Source: Ohtaekwangia sp036786105 (GTDB taxonomy: Bacteria > Bacteroidota > Bacteroidia > Cytophagales > Cyclobacteriaceae). From it: 64,000 bases of DNA. The stretch lies in contig NZ_DAIQRQ010000008.1 in NCBI RefSeq assembly GCF_036786105.1, forward strand, positions 1-64,000, read 5' to 3'. Shown in pieces: positions 8,431 to 18,042 of this stretch. Numbering within the stretch: the first letter of the stretch is position 1; each line of letters starts with the position of its first letter. The position numbers and the translations under genes were made by a program. The notes beneath the pieces were generated by a model. The model was not told the origin of the DNA. It did no database searches and saw only the letters and a list, made by a program, of their open reading frames with translations.

Positions 8431-10368
8431 TTATTTATAGCTTCTTACTTGCATTTCAATATTCTCGTAAACCAGCGGCTCCTTGTGCATCACCGGATCT
8501 GAATCTACAGACGTGTGTTCCCATGCAGCCACGTAAGCGTAGTTCGCGTCATCGCGTTTTGCTTCGCCTTGTTCCTGGTATTCTTCGCGGAAGTGACCAC
8601 CGCATGATTCATTTCTGTTTAGTGCATCGATCACCATCAATTCTCCCAGTTCAATAAAGTCAGCTACGCGGCCGGCTTTGTCAAATTCAGGATTGAACTC
8701 ATTTAATGAACCAGGAATGTTTACATCGCTCCAGAATTCTTTGCGCAGATCCTGGATCATCTTTCTGGCTTTTGTCAAGCCTTCTGCAGTGCGGGCCATG
8801 CCGCAGTACTCCCACATGATCTTGCCCAATTGCTTGTGCAGGTCATCAACAGTTTTCTTTCCTTTGATGCCAATCATTTTTTCAGAGCGGGCCTGTACTT
8901 CTTTCTCTGCCTCAACAAACGCAGCGTGATCGGTTGGTATCGGTTTCGTAAAGATCTCGCCTGAGAGGTAATTACCGATGGTATAGGGAATTACAAAGTA
9001 TCCGTCAGCAAGTCCTTGCATTAGAGCAGAAGCACCAAGTCGGTTGGCACCGTGATCGCTGAAATTAGCTTCACCCAGACAGTACAGACCTTTAATGGTT
9101 GTCATCAACTCATAATCAACCCAAAGACCACCCATGGTATAGTGTACCGCAGGATATATCTTCATCGGAGTTTTGAGCGGATCTTCGTTGGTGATGTTCT
9201 GATACATCGGGAACAATTCACCGTAGCGGGCCTTCACTACATCTATACCCAGGCGCTTGATGGCGTCTGCAAAATCCAGGAATACTCCAAAGCCTGAAGG
9301 AACAATACCTCTGCCATCATCGCACGCTTCCTTTGCCGCGCGCGATGCTATATCACGCGGACACAGGTTTCCGAACGAAGGGTATTTTCTTTCGAGGTAG
9401 TAGTCGCGATCCTCTTCCTTAATGTCTTCCGGTTTCTTTTTGCCTTCGCGAATTGCTTTGGCATCTTCTCTCGTTTTGGGTACCCACACACGACCATCGT
9501 TACGCAGCGATTCAGACATCAGCGTAAGCTTCGATTGATAGTCGCCCGTTACCGGTATACAAGTAGGGTGAATTTGTGTATAGCAAGGGTTGGCAAAGTA
9601 TGCACCTTTTTTATGTGCTTTCCAGGCAGCTGTAACGTTGCTACCCATCGCATTGGTAGAAAGGAAGAATACGTTACCGTATCCACCGGTTGCGAGAATA
9701 ACCGCATGACCAAAGTAACGTTCCAGCTTGCCGGTAATGAGGTTACGGGCAATGATACCGCGTGCTTTGCCATCGATGGTTACTACTTCCACCATTTCAT
9801 GCCGACTATACATGGCAACATTTCCTAATCCAACCTGACGCTCCAACGCACCGTACGCACCCAGTAACAGTTGCTGTCCGGTTTGTCCGCGGGCATAGAA
9901 CGTACGCGATACCTGCGCACCACCAAAAGAGCGGTTGTCAAGCAAGCCGCCATACTCACGGGCAAACGGTACGCCTTGTGCTACGCACTGGTCAATGATA
10001 TTTCTGGATACATCTGCCAGCCGGTATACATTGGCTTCGCGTGCGCGGAAGTCGCCACCTTTGATTGTATCGTAAAATAAACGATAGACAGAGTCGCCAT
10101 CGTTTTTATAATTCTTTGCTGCGTTAATACCACCTTGTGCAGCAATGGAGTGAGCGCGTCTGGGTGAATCCTGAAAACAGAAAGCTTTTACTTTATAGCC
10201 CAGCTCAGCCAGGGTTGCTGCTGCAGATGCACCGGCAAGTCCTGTACCTACTACAATTACTTCTACTTTACGTTTATTAGCCGGGTTTACCAGCTTAGCA
10301 TGTTCTTTATAGTTACTCCATTTTTCGGCCAGGGGGCCGTTTGGAATTTTAGAATCAAGTGCAGCCAT
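8431..10368 (-). CDS. sdhA: Succinate dehydrogenase/fumarate reductase flavoprotein subunit
   Basis: Catalytic subunit of complex II, 645 residues, oxidising succinate to fumarate. An N-terminal FAD-binding GTGLAGASAA segment (about residues 42-51), the HSIAAQGGIN segment carrying the FAD-linking His (about residue 72) and the substrate-site sequences HPTCIP and HYTMGGL are all visible. The gene is 45 bp downstream of sdhC and 8 bp upstream of sdhB, so the three form one operon. Length is normal for the long Bacteroidota form. Confidence 0.96.
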   Translation of the reverse strand: MAALDSKIPNGPLAEKWSNYKEHAKLVNPANKRKVEVIVVGTGLAGASAAATLAELGYKVKAFCFQDSPRRAHSIAAQGGINAAKNYKNDGDSVYRLFYDTIKGGDFRAREANVYRLADVSRNIIDQCVAQGVPFAREYGGLLDNRSFGGAQVSRTFYARGQTGQQLLLGAYGALERQVGLGNVAMYSRHEMVEVVTIDGKARGIIARNLITGKLERYFGHAVILATGGYGNVFFLSTNAMGSNVTAAWKAHKKGAYFANPCYTQIHPTCIPVTGDYQSKLTLMSESLRNDGRVWVPKTREDAKAIREGKKKPEDIKEEDRDYYLERKYPSFGNLCPRDIASRAAKEACDDGRGIVPSGFGVFLDFADAIKRLGIDVVKARYGELFPMYQNITNEDPLKTPMKIYPAVHYTMGGLWVDYELMTTIKGLYCLGEANFSDHGANRLGASALMQGLADGYFVIPYTIGNYLSGEIFTKPIPTDHAAFVEAEKEVQARSEKMIGIKGKKTVDDLHKQLGKIMWEYCGMARTAEGLTKARKMIQDLRKEFWSDVNIPGSLNEFNPEFDKAGRVADFIELGELMVIDALNRNESCGGHFREEYQEQGEAKRDDANYAYVAAWEHTSVDSDPVMHKEPLVYENIEMQVRSYK

Positions 10369-10413
10369 ATCTTTATGCGTTGAGAACTTCTGTCTGTTAA
10401 TCGTATTGAATAC

Positions 10414-11085
10414 TTATTTGACCCAGTGGAAATAGATGGCTACGGGCATCATTGCGAAAATGAAGGGCACAATGATAGAAAAGGCTGTGCCGATGAAGCC
10501 TATAGTTTGGTTGTATTTTACGTGGTTTAGACCCAATGACTGGAATGCGCTTCTAAAGCCGTGAAGCAAATGCCAGAAGAGTGAGAAACATCCGATAATG
10601 TAGAGTACTACAACCAATGGATTCTGGAATATATCCAGCATCATTTGGTATAGCGGAAGCTCTTCACCTTCTGCAAACTGATGCGCGCGGTTGGGAATCC
10701 AGAAATGCGAAGTGTGCATGATGAGGAACAGCAGAATAAGCGTGCCGAGCAGGCCCATGCTTCTGCTATACCACTTGCTTTTTTCCGGGTGCTTTACGTA
10801 AGCGTATTTAACAGGACGTGCACTGCGGTTTTGTTTCCAAAGGAGCAACCCTTCATAGATGTGCAGCAGAAATCCAATGATCAATCCGATCTCTAAAGTC
10901 CGGACAATGAGGTTTGTCCCCATAAAGTGCCCCCAGTAGCTAAAGGTGGCACCGCCATCGTTAAAGAAAATCATCGCGTTAATGGTGCAGTGAACCACCA
11001 GGAATGTGATCAGAAATAATCCGGTGAGCGCCATTACGAATTTCTTACCGAGCGAACTCGTAAGAAGTGTGGTGAACCAATTCAT
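10414..11085 (-). CDS. sdhC: Succinate dehydrogenase cytochrome b subunit
   Basis: Membrane anchor of complex II, 223 residues with five hydrophobic helices and several helix-embedded histidines (VVHCT, LLHIYEG, MHTSH, WHLLHG, GLNHV) that fit ligation of two haem b groups. This single-polypeptide anchor is the type found in Bacteroidota and Bacillus, where it couples succinate oxidation to menaquinone. First gene of sdhCAB. A possible TAGCTTTG -7 element (minus strand, 11141-11148) lies about 55 bp upstream of its ATG. Confidence 0.94.
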   Translation of the reverse strand: MNWFTTLLTSSLGKKFVMALTGLFLITFLVVHCTINAMIFFNDGGATFSYWGHFMGTNLIVRTLEIGLIIGFLLHIYEGLLLWKQNRSARPVKYAYVKHPEKSKWYSRSMGLLGTLILLFLIMHTSHFWIPNRAHQFAEGEELPLYQMMLDIFQNPLVVVLYIIGCFSLFWHLLHGFRSAFQSLGLNHVKYNQTIGFIGTAFSIIVPFIFAMMPVAIYFHWVK

Positions 11086-11140
11086 ATTAATTATGCCTTC
11101 TAGAATTTTTGCGAAAAATAGTTTCCAAAGGCTATTTCAC

Positions 11141-11148
11141 CAAAGCTA
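11141..11148 (-). promoter_or_regulatory. Candidate -7 element for sdhCAB
   Basis: On the minus strand TAGCTTTG matches TAnnTTTG and lies 56 bp upstream of the sdhC start. No good -33 TTTG is seen at the standard distance, so confidence is limited. Confidence 0.35.
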
Positions 11149-11199
11149 AGAGTACTTTATAGAAATTCTAAATAGGAAGATACAGCGCTACTTGCCATG

Positions 11200-11310
11200 C
11201 TATAGCAGCAATTCGAAGAAGAGAATAATTAACGAGATAACAACCACGGCTATCAACAAGAACCATTCTTTACGCACAAAACGGGTTAAGTGCTTCCACA
11301 AGCTATCCAT
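11200..11310 (-). CDS. Small single-helix membrane protein (36 aa)
   Basis: An ATG-started frame of 36 codons encodes a basic N-terminus (MDSLWKHLTRFVRKEW) followed by one hydrophobic helix (about residues 17-32) and a short acidic/leucine tail. The positive-inside charge bias and clean stop make a real inner-membrane microprotein plausible. It lies 114 bp upstream of sdhC on the same strand, so it could be an accessory of complex II or an unrelated small protein with its own transcript. The family is not recognised. Confidence 0.6.
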   Translation of the reverse strand: MDSLWKHLTRFVRKEWFLLIAVVVISLIILFFELLL

Positions 11311-11561
11311 ATATATAAAGTATTGAGAAGGAAGTGGCCAATAATCGCGCCTGAAAATTAATGCTCTGATATACAGTTATTTGAAATCCCTGTAGTGGAT
11401 GAAAGATTTTAATTCTTAGAATCATTTTTGAATCAAATTCCCAATTTTGGATAACGAGTTCCAGACTTTGAAACTATTTTTAGGGATTAGGTGAACGAAA
11501 TCTTCCAGAATGAATTTATCCATCAGCACATACACCATAGCGGAAAGTATTCTTGATGAAG

Positions 11562-11569
11562 TAACTTTG
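11562..11569 (+). promoter_or_regulatory. -7 promoter element for dnaE
   Basis: TAACTTTG matches TAnnTTTG and lies 30 bp before the dnaE ATG. No clear -33 partner is visible. Apart from this, 11311-11599 holds nothing recognisable. Confidence 0.4.
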
Positions 11570-11599
11570 TATGCAACAACCACTAATTGATTTTAGCTG

Positions 11600-14500
11600 A
11601 TGTATCTGATTTTTGATACGGAAACCACCGGTATTCCGCATAATAAAACTGCGCCCATCACAGACCTCGACAACTGGCCACGCCTTGTACAGATCGCCTG
11701 GCAGTTGCACGATAACAAAGGAAAGCTGCTATCCAACCATAATTACATAATAAAGCCGGAAGGGTTTGATATACCGTATAAGGCTGAGCAGATACACGGT
11801 ATATCTACCAAGCGTGCGCTGGCAGAAGGCCATGACCTGTTTACGGTACTGGGCACGTTCATTCAGGATCTTTCCAAAACTTCGCGGCTGGTTGGCCACA
11901 ACATTGAGTTTGATATCAATATTATCGGTGCGGAGTTTATTCGTAAGAGTCTGGCTCCGGAACAATTTACCAGTCTTGACAAGATCGATACGGGTATAGC
12001 CTCAACGGAATTTTGCCAATTGAGCGGAGGTATAGGCGGGCGTTTAAAGATGCCACGCCTGGTGGAGCTGCATGAAAAACTTTTCGGAAAAGATTTTGGT
12101 GATGCACATGATGCGGCATACGATGTGGCGGCTACAGCACGATGCTACTTCGGGCTGATAAAGCAAAAAGTAGTAAAACCGTTTGATGATACAGCTGTAG
12201 ACGTTATCGAGTACGAAGAGCCGAACCTCGATGCTGCCAACTTTGCGAAAAAGGAAAAGAAAAAGGATGTTACCTATTCGCTGACGGACGAGCCGCTGGT
12301 GATGACAGACAAACCTTTTGTTCACCTGCATGCACATTCTCAGTACTCCGTGTTACAGGCCACACCCGATATAAAATCGATGGTGGCGAAAGCGAAAGCG
12401 CTTAATATGCCAGCCGTAGCACTTACCGATCTCGGTAATATGTATGGTGCATTCAAATTTGTGCGCGAGGCACTCAATCATGAACTGAAGCCCATTGTAG
12501 GTTGTGAATTTTATATAGCGGAAGAACGCAAGAAGCTGAAGTTTACCAAAGACAATCCGGATAAACGCTACAACCAGGTGTTGATCGCCAAGAACAAAGA
12601 CGGCTATCACAATCTGGCCAAGTTAAGTTCGTATGCCTTCATTGAAGGATTGTACGGTATATATCCGCGCATCGACAAAGCACTGGTAGAAGAGTATAAA
12701 ACAAACCTGATTGCTGTTACCGGAAGCCTTGCCAGCGAAGTTCCTCACCTGATTCTGAACGTAGGCGAGAAGCAGGCAGAAGAAGCATTTAAATGGTGGC
12801 ATAATCTCTTTGGAGAAGATTTCTATATAGAACTGAACCGTCACGGTATACCCGAAGAAGATCACGTGAACGAAGTGTTGCTTCGCTTTGCAGAGAAGTA
12901 TGGAGTAAAATATTTTGCTGCCAACGAATCGTTCTACCTCGATAAGGAAGAAGCCAACGCCCACGATGTATTGTTGTGCATCAAAGAAGGGGAGTTCAAA
13001 TCAACACCCATTGGTTATGGACGTGGTCATCGTTATGGATTGGCCAACACGCAATACTATTACAAGTCGCAGGAGGAAATGAAATCCATCTTCCGCGATT
13101 TGCCTAAGGCCATTGAAACGGTAAGCGAAATACTCGACAAGATCGAAAGCTATAAGCTCGATCGAAATGTACTGCTTCCTAAATTCGATATACCGAAAGA
13201 GTTTAATACGGAAGATGAATACCTGCGTTATCTCACTTATGAAGGTGCAGCAAAGAAATATACCGAGATTACACAGCAGATACGTGAACGCCTCGACTTC
13301 GAATTAGAGACTATACAGAAGACCGGTTATCCGGGTTACTTCCTCATTGTACAAGACTTTACTTCAAAGGCGCGTGAGATGGGCGTATCCGTGGGGCCGG
13401 GCCGTGGATCGGCTGCAGGTTCGGCGGTAGCCTATTGTATTGGTATTACCAACGTGGATCCGATCAAATACGATCTGCTCTTTGAGCGTTTCCTAAACCC
13501 GGATCGTGTATCACTCCCCGATATTGATATTGACTTCGATGATGAAGGCCGGGATCGCGTATTGAAATATGTGATTGAGAAATATGGCAAGACACAGGTA
13601 GCGCAGATCATTACCTATGGTACCATGGCTGCGAAGTCTTCCATCCGCGACTGCGCCCGTGTAATGGAGCTTCCGCTGGCAGATTCGAACCTGCTGGCGA
13701 AGATGGTTCCTGAAAAGCCCGGCACATCGCTCGATGCAGCCATTGAAGAAGTAAAAGAGCTGGCGGATGTAAAGAATGGATCAGACCTGCGTGCCGATGT
13801 ACTGAAACAGGCACTGGTACTGGAAGGATCGGTGCGAAGCACGGGTACACATGCCTGCGGTGTAATTATCACACCGGATGACCTGACCAAGTTTGTGCCG
13901 ATGTCGGTAGCAAAAGATTCCGACATGCTGGTAACGCAGTTCGATAACAGTGTGGTGGAGAGTGCAGGGCTTCTGAAGATGGACTTTCTCGGGCTCACTA
14001 CGCTATCAGTCATTAATACAGCGATACGAAATATAAAGAAGAGTCGCGGCATCACGATTGTTGTAGATGATATACCGCTGGATGATGTAAAGACCTATCA
14101 ACTATTTCAACGAGGCGAGACAGGAGGCACGTTCCAGTTTGAAAGTTTGGGGATGCAGAAATATCTGCGTCAGCTAAAGCCCGATAAATTTGAAGACCTC
14201 ATCGCGATGAACGCCCTGTATCGTCCGGGGCCTATGGAATATATACCTGCCTTCGTAAATCGTAAACATGGTCGCGAGCCCATTAAATACGATTTGCCGG
14301 AGATGGAAGAGTTCCTCGCGGAGACGTATGGTATTACGGTATACCAGGAGCAGGTAATGTTGCTGTCGCAGAAACTGGCAGGCTTCAGTAAAGGCGATGC
14401 CGATGTGCTGCGGAAAGCGATGGGTAAGAAGCAGAAGGCCGTGCTTGATAAGATGAAGGACAAATTCATCAAAGGATGTGCAGAGCGCGGACATGCAAAA

Positions 14501-15790
14501 GAGATATGCGAAAAGATATGGACCGACTGGGAAGCGTTTGCGCAGTATGCATTCAATAAATCGCACTCTACCTGTTATTCACTGGTAGCATATCATACAG
14601 CCTATCTCAAAGCTAATTATCCGGCAGAGTATATGGCCGCTGTATTGACGCACTCACAAAACAATCTTGAAAGCGTTACCTTCCACATTGAAGAGTGCCG
14701 AAGCCTGGGATTGAAGGTGCTCGGCCCGCACATCAACGAATCGGGTGTATTCTTTGAAGTGAACAAAGCCGGAGAGATACGCTTTGGTTTGGGTGCCATT
14801 AAAGGTGCAGGCGAATCGGCTGTAGAAGCAATCATTCAGGAGAGAGAAGCACGCGGACCCTTTGAAGATATATTTGAGTTTGCCAAGCGTGTAAGCCAGC
14901 GATCCGTCAATAAAAAAACGTTTGAATGTCTTGCATTGTCCGGAGCATTCGATTGCTTCCAGGGTATACATCGCCGGCAGTATGTTTTTGCGAAAGATGG
15001 AGACATCAACCTGTTGGAGAAAGCAATTAAGTACGCAGCCAAGACTCAGCAGGAGGAAGCAAGTGCACAAGCGAGTTTATTTGGCGGCAGCTCCGGCACA
15101 GTGATGCCAAAACCGAAGATCGAATTTGTTGAGCCTTTCAGCGAGATTGAAAAGCTGAACCTGGAAAGAGAAGTGGTCGGTATATATATATCCGGTCACC
15201 CGCTGGATAACTTTAAATTTGAGATCGATAAGTTCTGCACCGTTTCATGCAGTCAGTTGTCAGAGCTTGATCCATTGCTGGGCCGCGAATTGAAGCTGGG
15301 AGGTATAGTATCGATTGTGGAGCATCGCACTACCAAGACGGGTAAGCCTTTCGGTAAGTTTACACTCGAAGACTATAACGGCAACTATACTTTTACACTC
15401 TTTGGGGAAGACTACCTGAAGTTCAAGAACTTTATGAACACGGGATGGTTCCTCTTTATAGAAGGCGCGGTGATAAAAAATACCTGGGGGCAGCAGAATA
15501 TAGAATTCAAGATCCGAAATATAGATTTGCTGAACGAGATTGGTGTAAAGCGAAGCAAAGGTGTGCAGTTGAAAGTAAATGCACGCGAAATAACGAAAGA
15601 CCTGATTGTAAAGATTGAAGGTGTTTGCCAGGAGTATTCGGGTAATACACCACTGTATCTGAAGATACGTGATGAACAGGAGAACATTTATCTCGACCTG
15701 ATCTCGCGCAAGTTTCGTGTCAACCCGGTTAACGACATGGTAAAGATGATGAAGAAAGCCGGCGAACTGGAAGTAGAAGTAGTCTTCTAA
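11600..15790 (+). CDS. dnaE: DNA polymerase III alpha subunit with fused N-terminal proofreading exonuclease
   Basis: Replicative polymerase, 1396 residues, longer than the usual ~1160. Residues 1 to about 185 are a DnaQ-like DEDDh exonuclease: FDTETTG (Asp6, Glu8), HNIEFD (Asp near 105) and DAHDAAYD (His near 170, Asp near 175). A PHP domain follows (about 240-500): HLHAHSQYS is kept, but several expected metal ligands differ (TDLGN for TDHGN, TGSLA for SGCLA, NESFYL for NDxHYL), so it is probably inactive. The polymerase core carries the catalytic PDIDIDFDD (about 639-647) and GPGRGSAAGS. An OB fold lies near 1230. The in-cis exonuclease would supply proofreading; no separate dnaQ is nearby. 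Confidence 0.95.
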   Translation: MYLIFDTETTGIPHNKTAPITDLDNWPRLVQIAWQLHDNKGKLLSNHNYIIKPEGFDIPYKAEQIHGISTKRALAEGHDLFTVLGTFIQDLSKTSRLVGHNIEFDINIIGAEFIRKSLAPEQFTSLDKIDTGIASTEFCQLSGGIGGRLKMPRLVELHEKLFGKDFGDAHDAAYDVAATARCYFGLIKQKVVKPFDDTAVDVIEYEEPNLDAANFAKKEKKKDVTYSLTDEPLVMTDKPFVHLHAHSQYSVLQATPDIKSMVAKAKALNMPAVALTDLGNMYGAFKFVREALNHELKPIVGCEFYIAEERKKLKFTKDNPDKRYNQVLIAKNKDGYHNLAKLSSYAFIEGLYGIYPRIDKALVEEYKTNLIAVTGSLASEVPHLILNVGEKQAEEAFKWWHNLFGEDFYIELNRHGIPEEDHVNEVLLRFAEKYGVKYFAANESFYLDKEEANAHDVLLCIKEGEFKSTPIGYGRGHRYGLANTQYYYKSQEEMKSIFRDLPKAIETVSEILDKIESYKLDRNVLLPKFDIPKEFNTEDEYLRYLTYEGAAKKYTEITQQIRERLDFELETIQKTGYPGYFLIVQDFTSKAREMGVSVGPGRGSAAGSAVAYCIGITNVDPIKYDLLFERFLNPDRVSLPDIDIDFDDEGRDRVLKYVIEKYGKTQVAQIITYGTMAAKSSIRDCARVMELPLADSNLLAKMVPEKPGTSLDAAIEEVKELADVKNGSDLRADVLKQALVLEGSVRSTGTHACGVIITPDDLTKFVPMSVAKDSDMLVTQFDNSVVESAGLLKMDFLGLTTLSVINTAIRNIKKSRGITIVVDDIPLDDVKTYQLFQRGETGGTFQFESLGMQKYLRQLKPDKFEDLIAMNALYRPGPMEYIPAFVNRKHGREPIKYDLPEMEEFLAETYGITVYQEQVMLLSQKLAGFSKGDADVLRKAMGKKQKAVLDKMKDKFIKGCAERGHAKEICEKIWTDWEAFAQYAFNKSHSTCYSLVAYHTAYLKANYPAEYMAAVLTHSQNNLESVTFHIEECRSLGLKVLGPHINESGVFFEVNKAGEIRFGLGAIKGAGESAVEAIIQEREARGPFEDIFEFAKRVSQRSVNKKTFECLALSGAFDCFQGIHRRQYVFAKDGDINLLEKAIKYAAKTQQEEASAQASLFGGSSGTVMPKPKIEFVEPFSEIEKLNLEREVVGIYISGHPLDNFKFEIDKFCTVSCSQLSELDPLLGRELKLGGIVSIVEHRTTKTGKPFGKFTLEDYNGNYTFTLFGEDYLKFKNFMNTGWFLFIEGAVIKNTWGQQNIEFKIRNIDLLNEIGVKRSKGVQLKVNAREITKDLIVKIEGVCQEYSGNTPLYLKIRDEQENIYLDLISRKFRVNPVNDMVKMMKKAGELEVEVVF

Positions 15791-15862
15791 CCTTGAACTT
15801 AAAACCTTGAACCTTGAACCTTGAACTTTGAACCGGAAATGCTGGGCTCTTGAACCTTGAAC
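15791..15862 (+). repeat. Heptad array CCTTGAA
   Basis: Directly after the dnaE stop, six consecutive 7-nt units (CCTTGAA, CTTAAAA, CCTTGAA x3, CTTTGAA) run from 15791 to 15832, with two more near 15850-15863. One of several intergenic arrays with 7-nt period in this window. Confidence 0.75.
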
Positions 15863-15879
15863 TAATAAGATTACCTTTG
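15850..15879 (+). promoter_or_regulatory. Promoter of trxA
   Basis: TTG (15850-15852), 19 bp spacing and TACCTTTG (15872-15879) fit the Bacteroidota promoter. The leader to the trxA ATG would be about 50 nt. The -33 element lies inside the CTTGAAC heptad units. Confidence 0.55.
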
Positions 15880-15937
15880 CGTTTGGTTGATAGATACGAT
15901 AAAAGAAAGAACTTAAAACTTTTAATTACATACTAAA

Positions 15938-16261
15938 ATGGGAAAAGCAATAGAACTTACCGATGCTAACTTCGATCAGATCATTAATTCCGATAAGCCA
16001 GTACTAGTGGATTTTTGGGCTGAATGGTGTGGTCCTTGTAAAATGATTGGCCCGGTTGTAGAAGAGCTGGCTGGCGATTACGATGGCAAAGCCGTTATTG
16101 GCAAACTGAACGTTGACGAGAATCCTTCTGTTACGGCTCGTTTCGGTGTTCGCAGCATCCCGACTCTGCTTGTATTCAAAGGCGGCCAGATTGTTGACAA
16201 ACAAGTAGGCGCTGTACCGAAATCAGTTTTGTCGCAGAAACTGGCTGCTCAGGTAGCTTAA
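15938..16261 (+). CDS. trxA: Thioredoxin
   Basis: Thiol-disulphide reductant of 107 residues with the active site WCGPC (Cys31, Cys34) and the cis-proline segment RSIPT. No signal peptide, so cytoplasmic. It keeps cytoplasmic proteins reduced and donates electrons to ribonucleotide reductase and peroxiredoxins in the known family. It has its own promoter at 15850 and two hairpins downstream, so it is a single-gene unit convergent with the esterase at 16375. Confidence 0.97.
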   Translation: MGKAIELTDANFDQIINSDKPVLVDFWAEWCGPCKMIGPVVEELAGDYDGKAVIGKLNVDENPSVTARFGVRSIPTLLVFKGGQIVDKQVGAVPKSVLSQKLAAQVA

Positions 16262-16287
16262 ATGAAAAACGCTCTGGCATAAAAAGA

Positions 16288-16317
16288 AGCGAGGCTGTAC
16301 TTGCAGCCTCGCTTTCC
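16288..16317 (+). terminator. Hairpin after trxA
   Basis: A perfect 10-bp stem (16288-16297 with 16304-16313) with a 6-nt loop, 27 bp after the trxA stop. The following T-run is short (TTTCC), so termination may rely on the next hairpin as well. Confidence 0.6.
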
Positions 16318-16320
16318 TGA

Positions 16321-16376
16321 AGCCTCACCTGAATACTTCTTTTCGGAAGTACTGAAGGTGAGGCTATATATTTTCT
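16321..16376. terminator. Second long hairpin between trxA and the esterase
   Basis: A 10-bp perfect outer stem (16321-16330 with 16356-16365) encloses an inner stem (ATACTTC with GAAGTA). On the plus strand it is followed by TATATATTTTC. It separates the two convergent genes. Confidence 0.6.
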
Positions 16377-17915
16377 AGTTATCCGTGCGGAAGCTTGGCA
16401 CCGGCAGTCCTTCCTTGCTGAATAAATTCGGGATGGAAGCATTACTCCAGGCAAAGCGAACGGCCACAGGATTCTTTACTTCTTTGGCAGATACCACCAC
16501 TGTGTTGCCTTCAATTTTCGCTTTGGCAGGATAGAACTTCTTATCCTCACCGGCGATCTGAAATTCAGTAGGCTCGCCACCTTTCGATATCAAACCATTG
16601 GGTGCATTATCAAACGTTATCCTGATTTTTCCTTTCTCCACTTTCATGGATTTATACAACGGACTCTTATATACTATACCGGTTTTGCCATACGTATCTG
16701 ATAACGCCAAGTTCGCCAAACGTTCGCCTACAGGTTTCTTGAACTGCGGGTGAATATCTTTCACGTTATCCACGAGGTCTGAAATTACCACCACACCAGT
16801 CTTGGGTATCTCCAGCATTTTGATCTGCTGTTCGCGAATGCGTACACCGCCATCCACACCGTAATCGGTATAGGGAGCGATCTGCACATAGTAGAAAGGA
16901 AAGTCGTTGAGAAATTCTTTGCGCCACGATGTTACCAGGGTTTCCATCAATTGCTTATAGGTGTCAGGTTCACTGGTGTTGCTTTCGCCCTGATACCACA
17001 ATGTGCCGGCTATACGGAATGGAACGATGGGGTTTATCATGGCATTGAACACAACGCCTGGTTTGGACGGGCACCACGGCCTGTTGTCTCCTTGTTTTTC
17101 GGCGGCTGCCTGCAGGGCTGCATCGGCTGCTATACGGTCTTCAGGCACCCACGTTTCAGCAGGTGTTCCGCCCCAGCTTGCGTTAATGAGTCCTATGGGT
17201 ACATTCAGGTTTTGCTGAAGTTTCTTCGCAAAGAAATAGGCAACGGCGCTAAAGTATTTCACGCTTTCCGGAGTACATACTTTCCAGGTGCCTCCGCCAT
17301 GTACCTGACGAAAAGAGGCTGCCGATTTATTTACATGAAAAAGACGTATAGAGGGATCGTTAGCTTGTGCCACGGCCAGCTTGCCATCTCCGGCAGCTTC
17401 CATGGACCACTCCATATTAGACTGGCCGGNNNNNNNNNNNNNNNNNNNNNNNNNNNNNNNNNNNNNNNNNNNNNNNNNNNNNNNNNNNNNNNNNNNNNNN
17501 NNNNNNNNNNNNNNNNNNNNNNNNNNNNNGCCAGCTTGCCATCTCCGGCAGCTTCCATGGACCACTCCATATTAGACTGGCCGGAGCAAAGCCATACTTC
17601 GCCGATCATCACATCCTGCAAAATGCGTTGTTCTCCCCACGAATTTTTGATTGTTATTGTGTAAGGGCCACCGGCTGGGGGAGTATATAACGTTGTGCTC
17701 CAATACGTGGTGTTATCCGATTTTGTTTTGATGGTGGTAGTATCCCAGCTTACATGAATAACAATATCCTGCGATGGATGCGACCATCCCCAGATGGGTA
17801 CAGGCGATTGCTGTTGTAATATCATGTGATCATCAAACAGCGAAGGAAGCCTGAGCTGAGCTTCAGCCGATGCGATACAGGCGAGGCTAAACAGGAATAC
17901 AAAAATCCTTTTCAT
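16375..17915 (-). CDS. Sialate O-acetylesterase (split by an assembly gap)
   Basis: Secreted SGNH-type esterase that removes O-acetyl groups from sialic acids or related sugars. The N-terminal part has a signal peptide (about residues 1-19) and CSGQSNMEW with the nucleophile Ser114; the C-terminal part has the DxxH pair in DNVKDIHP. The frame is interrupted by 100 N (17430-17529), but a 55-bp sequence (17375-17429) is repeated exactly at 17530-17584. Removing the Ns and one copy (155 nt) gives exactly 462 codons, a normal 461-residue enzyme. So the gene is intact and the break is artefactual. It probably acts in the periplasm or outside the cell; no sialidase is nearby. Confidence 0.9.
17430..17529. 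other. 100-N scaffold gap with unmerged contig overlap
   Basis: Exactly 100 N, a default scaffold spacer. The 55 bp on the left (17375-17429) equal the 55 bp on the right (17530-17584), showing that two contigs overlap and should be joined with no missing sequence. Confidence 0.95.
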
Positions 17916-18042
17916 AATTTACAATTGGGTTTTTATGAGATGGTATGACTATATCTTGCTCCGGTCATAAACCACCAGTGATATTGGGTTGGTTCAAAGT
18001 CCGAAAGTATTTAAAAGTCACCAGAAGCTAAACGAAAAAAAA

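Noticed and set aside
13611..14566. Long open frames antisense to dnaE
   Set aside because: Serine- and arginine-rich shadow frames with no domain or start context; they mirror the codon use of dnaE.
16375..17915. Esterase as a pseudogene with a frameshift
   Set aside because: The apparent frame change is caused by 100 N plus a 55-bp duplicate; collapsing them restores one frame.
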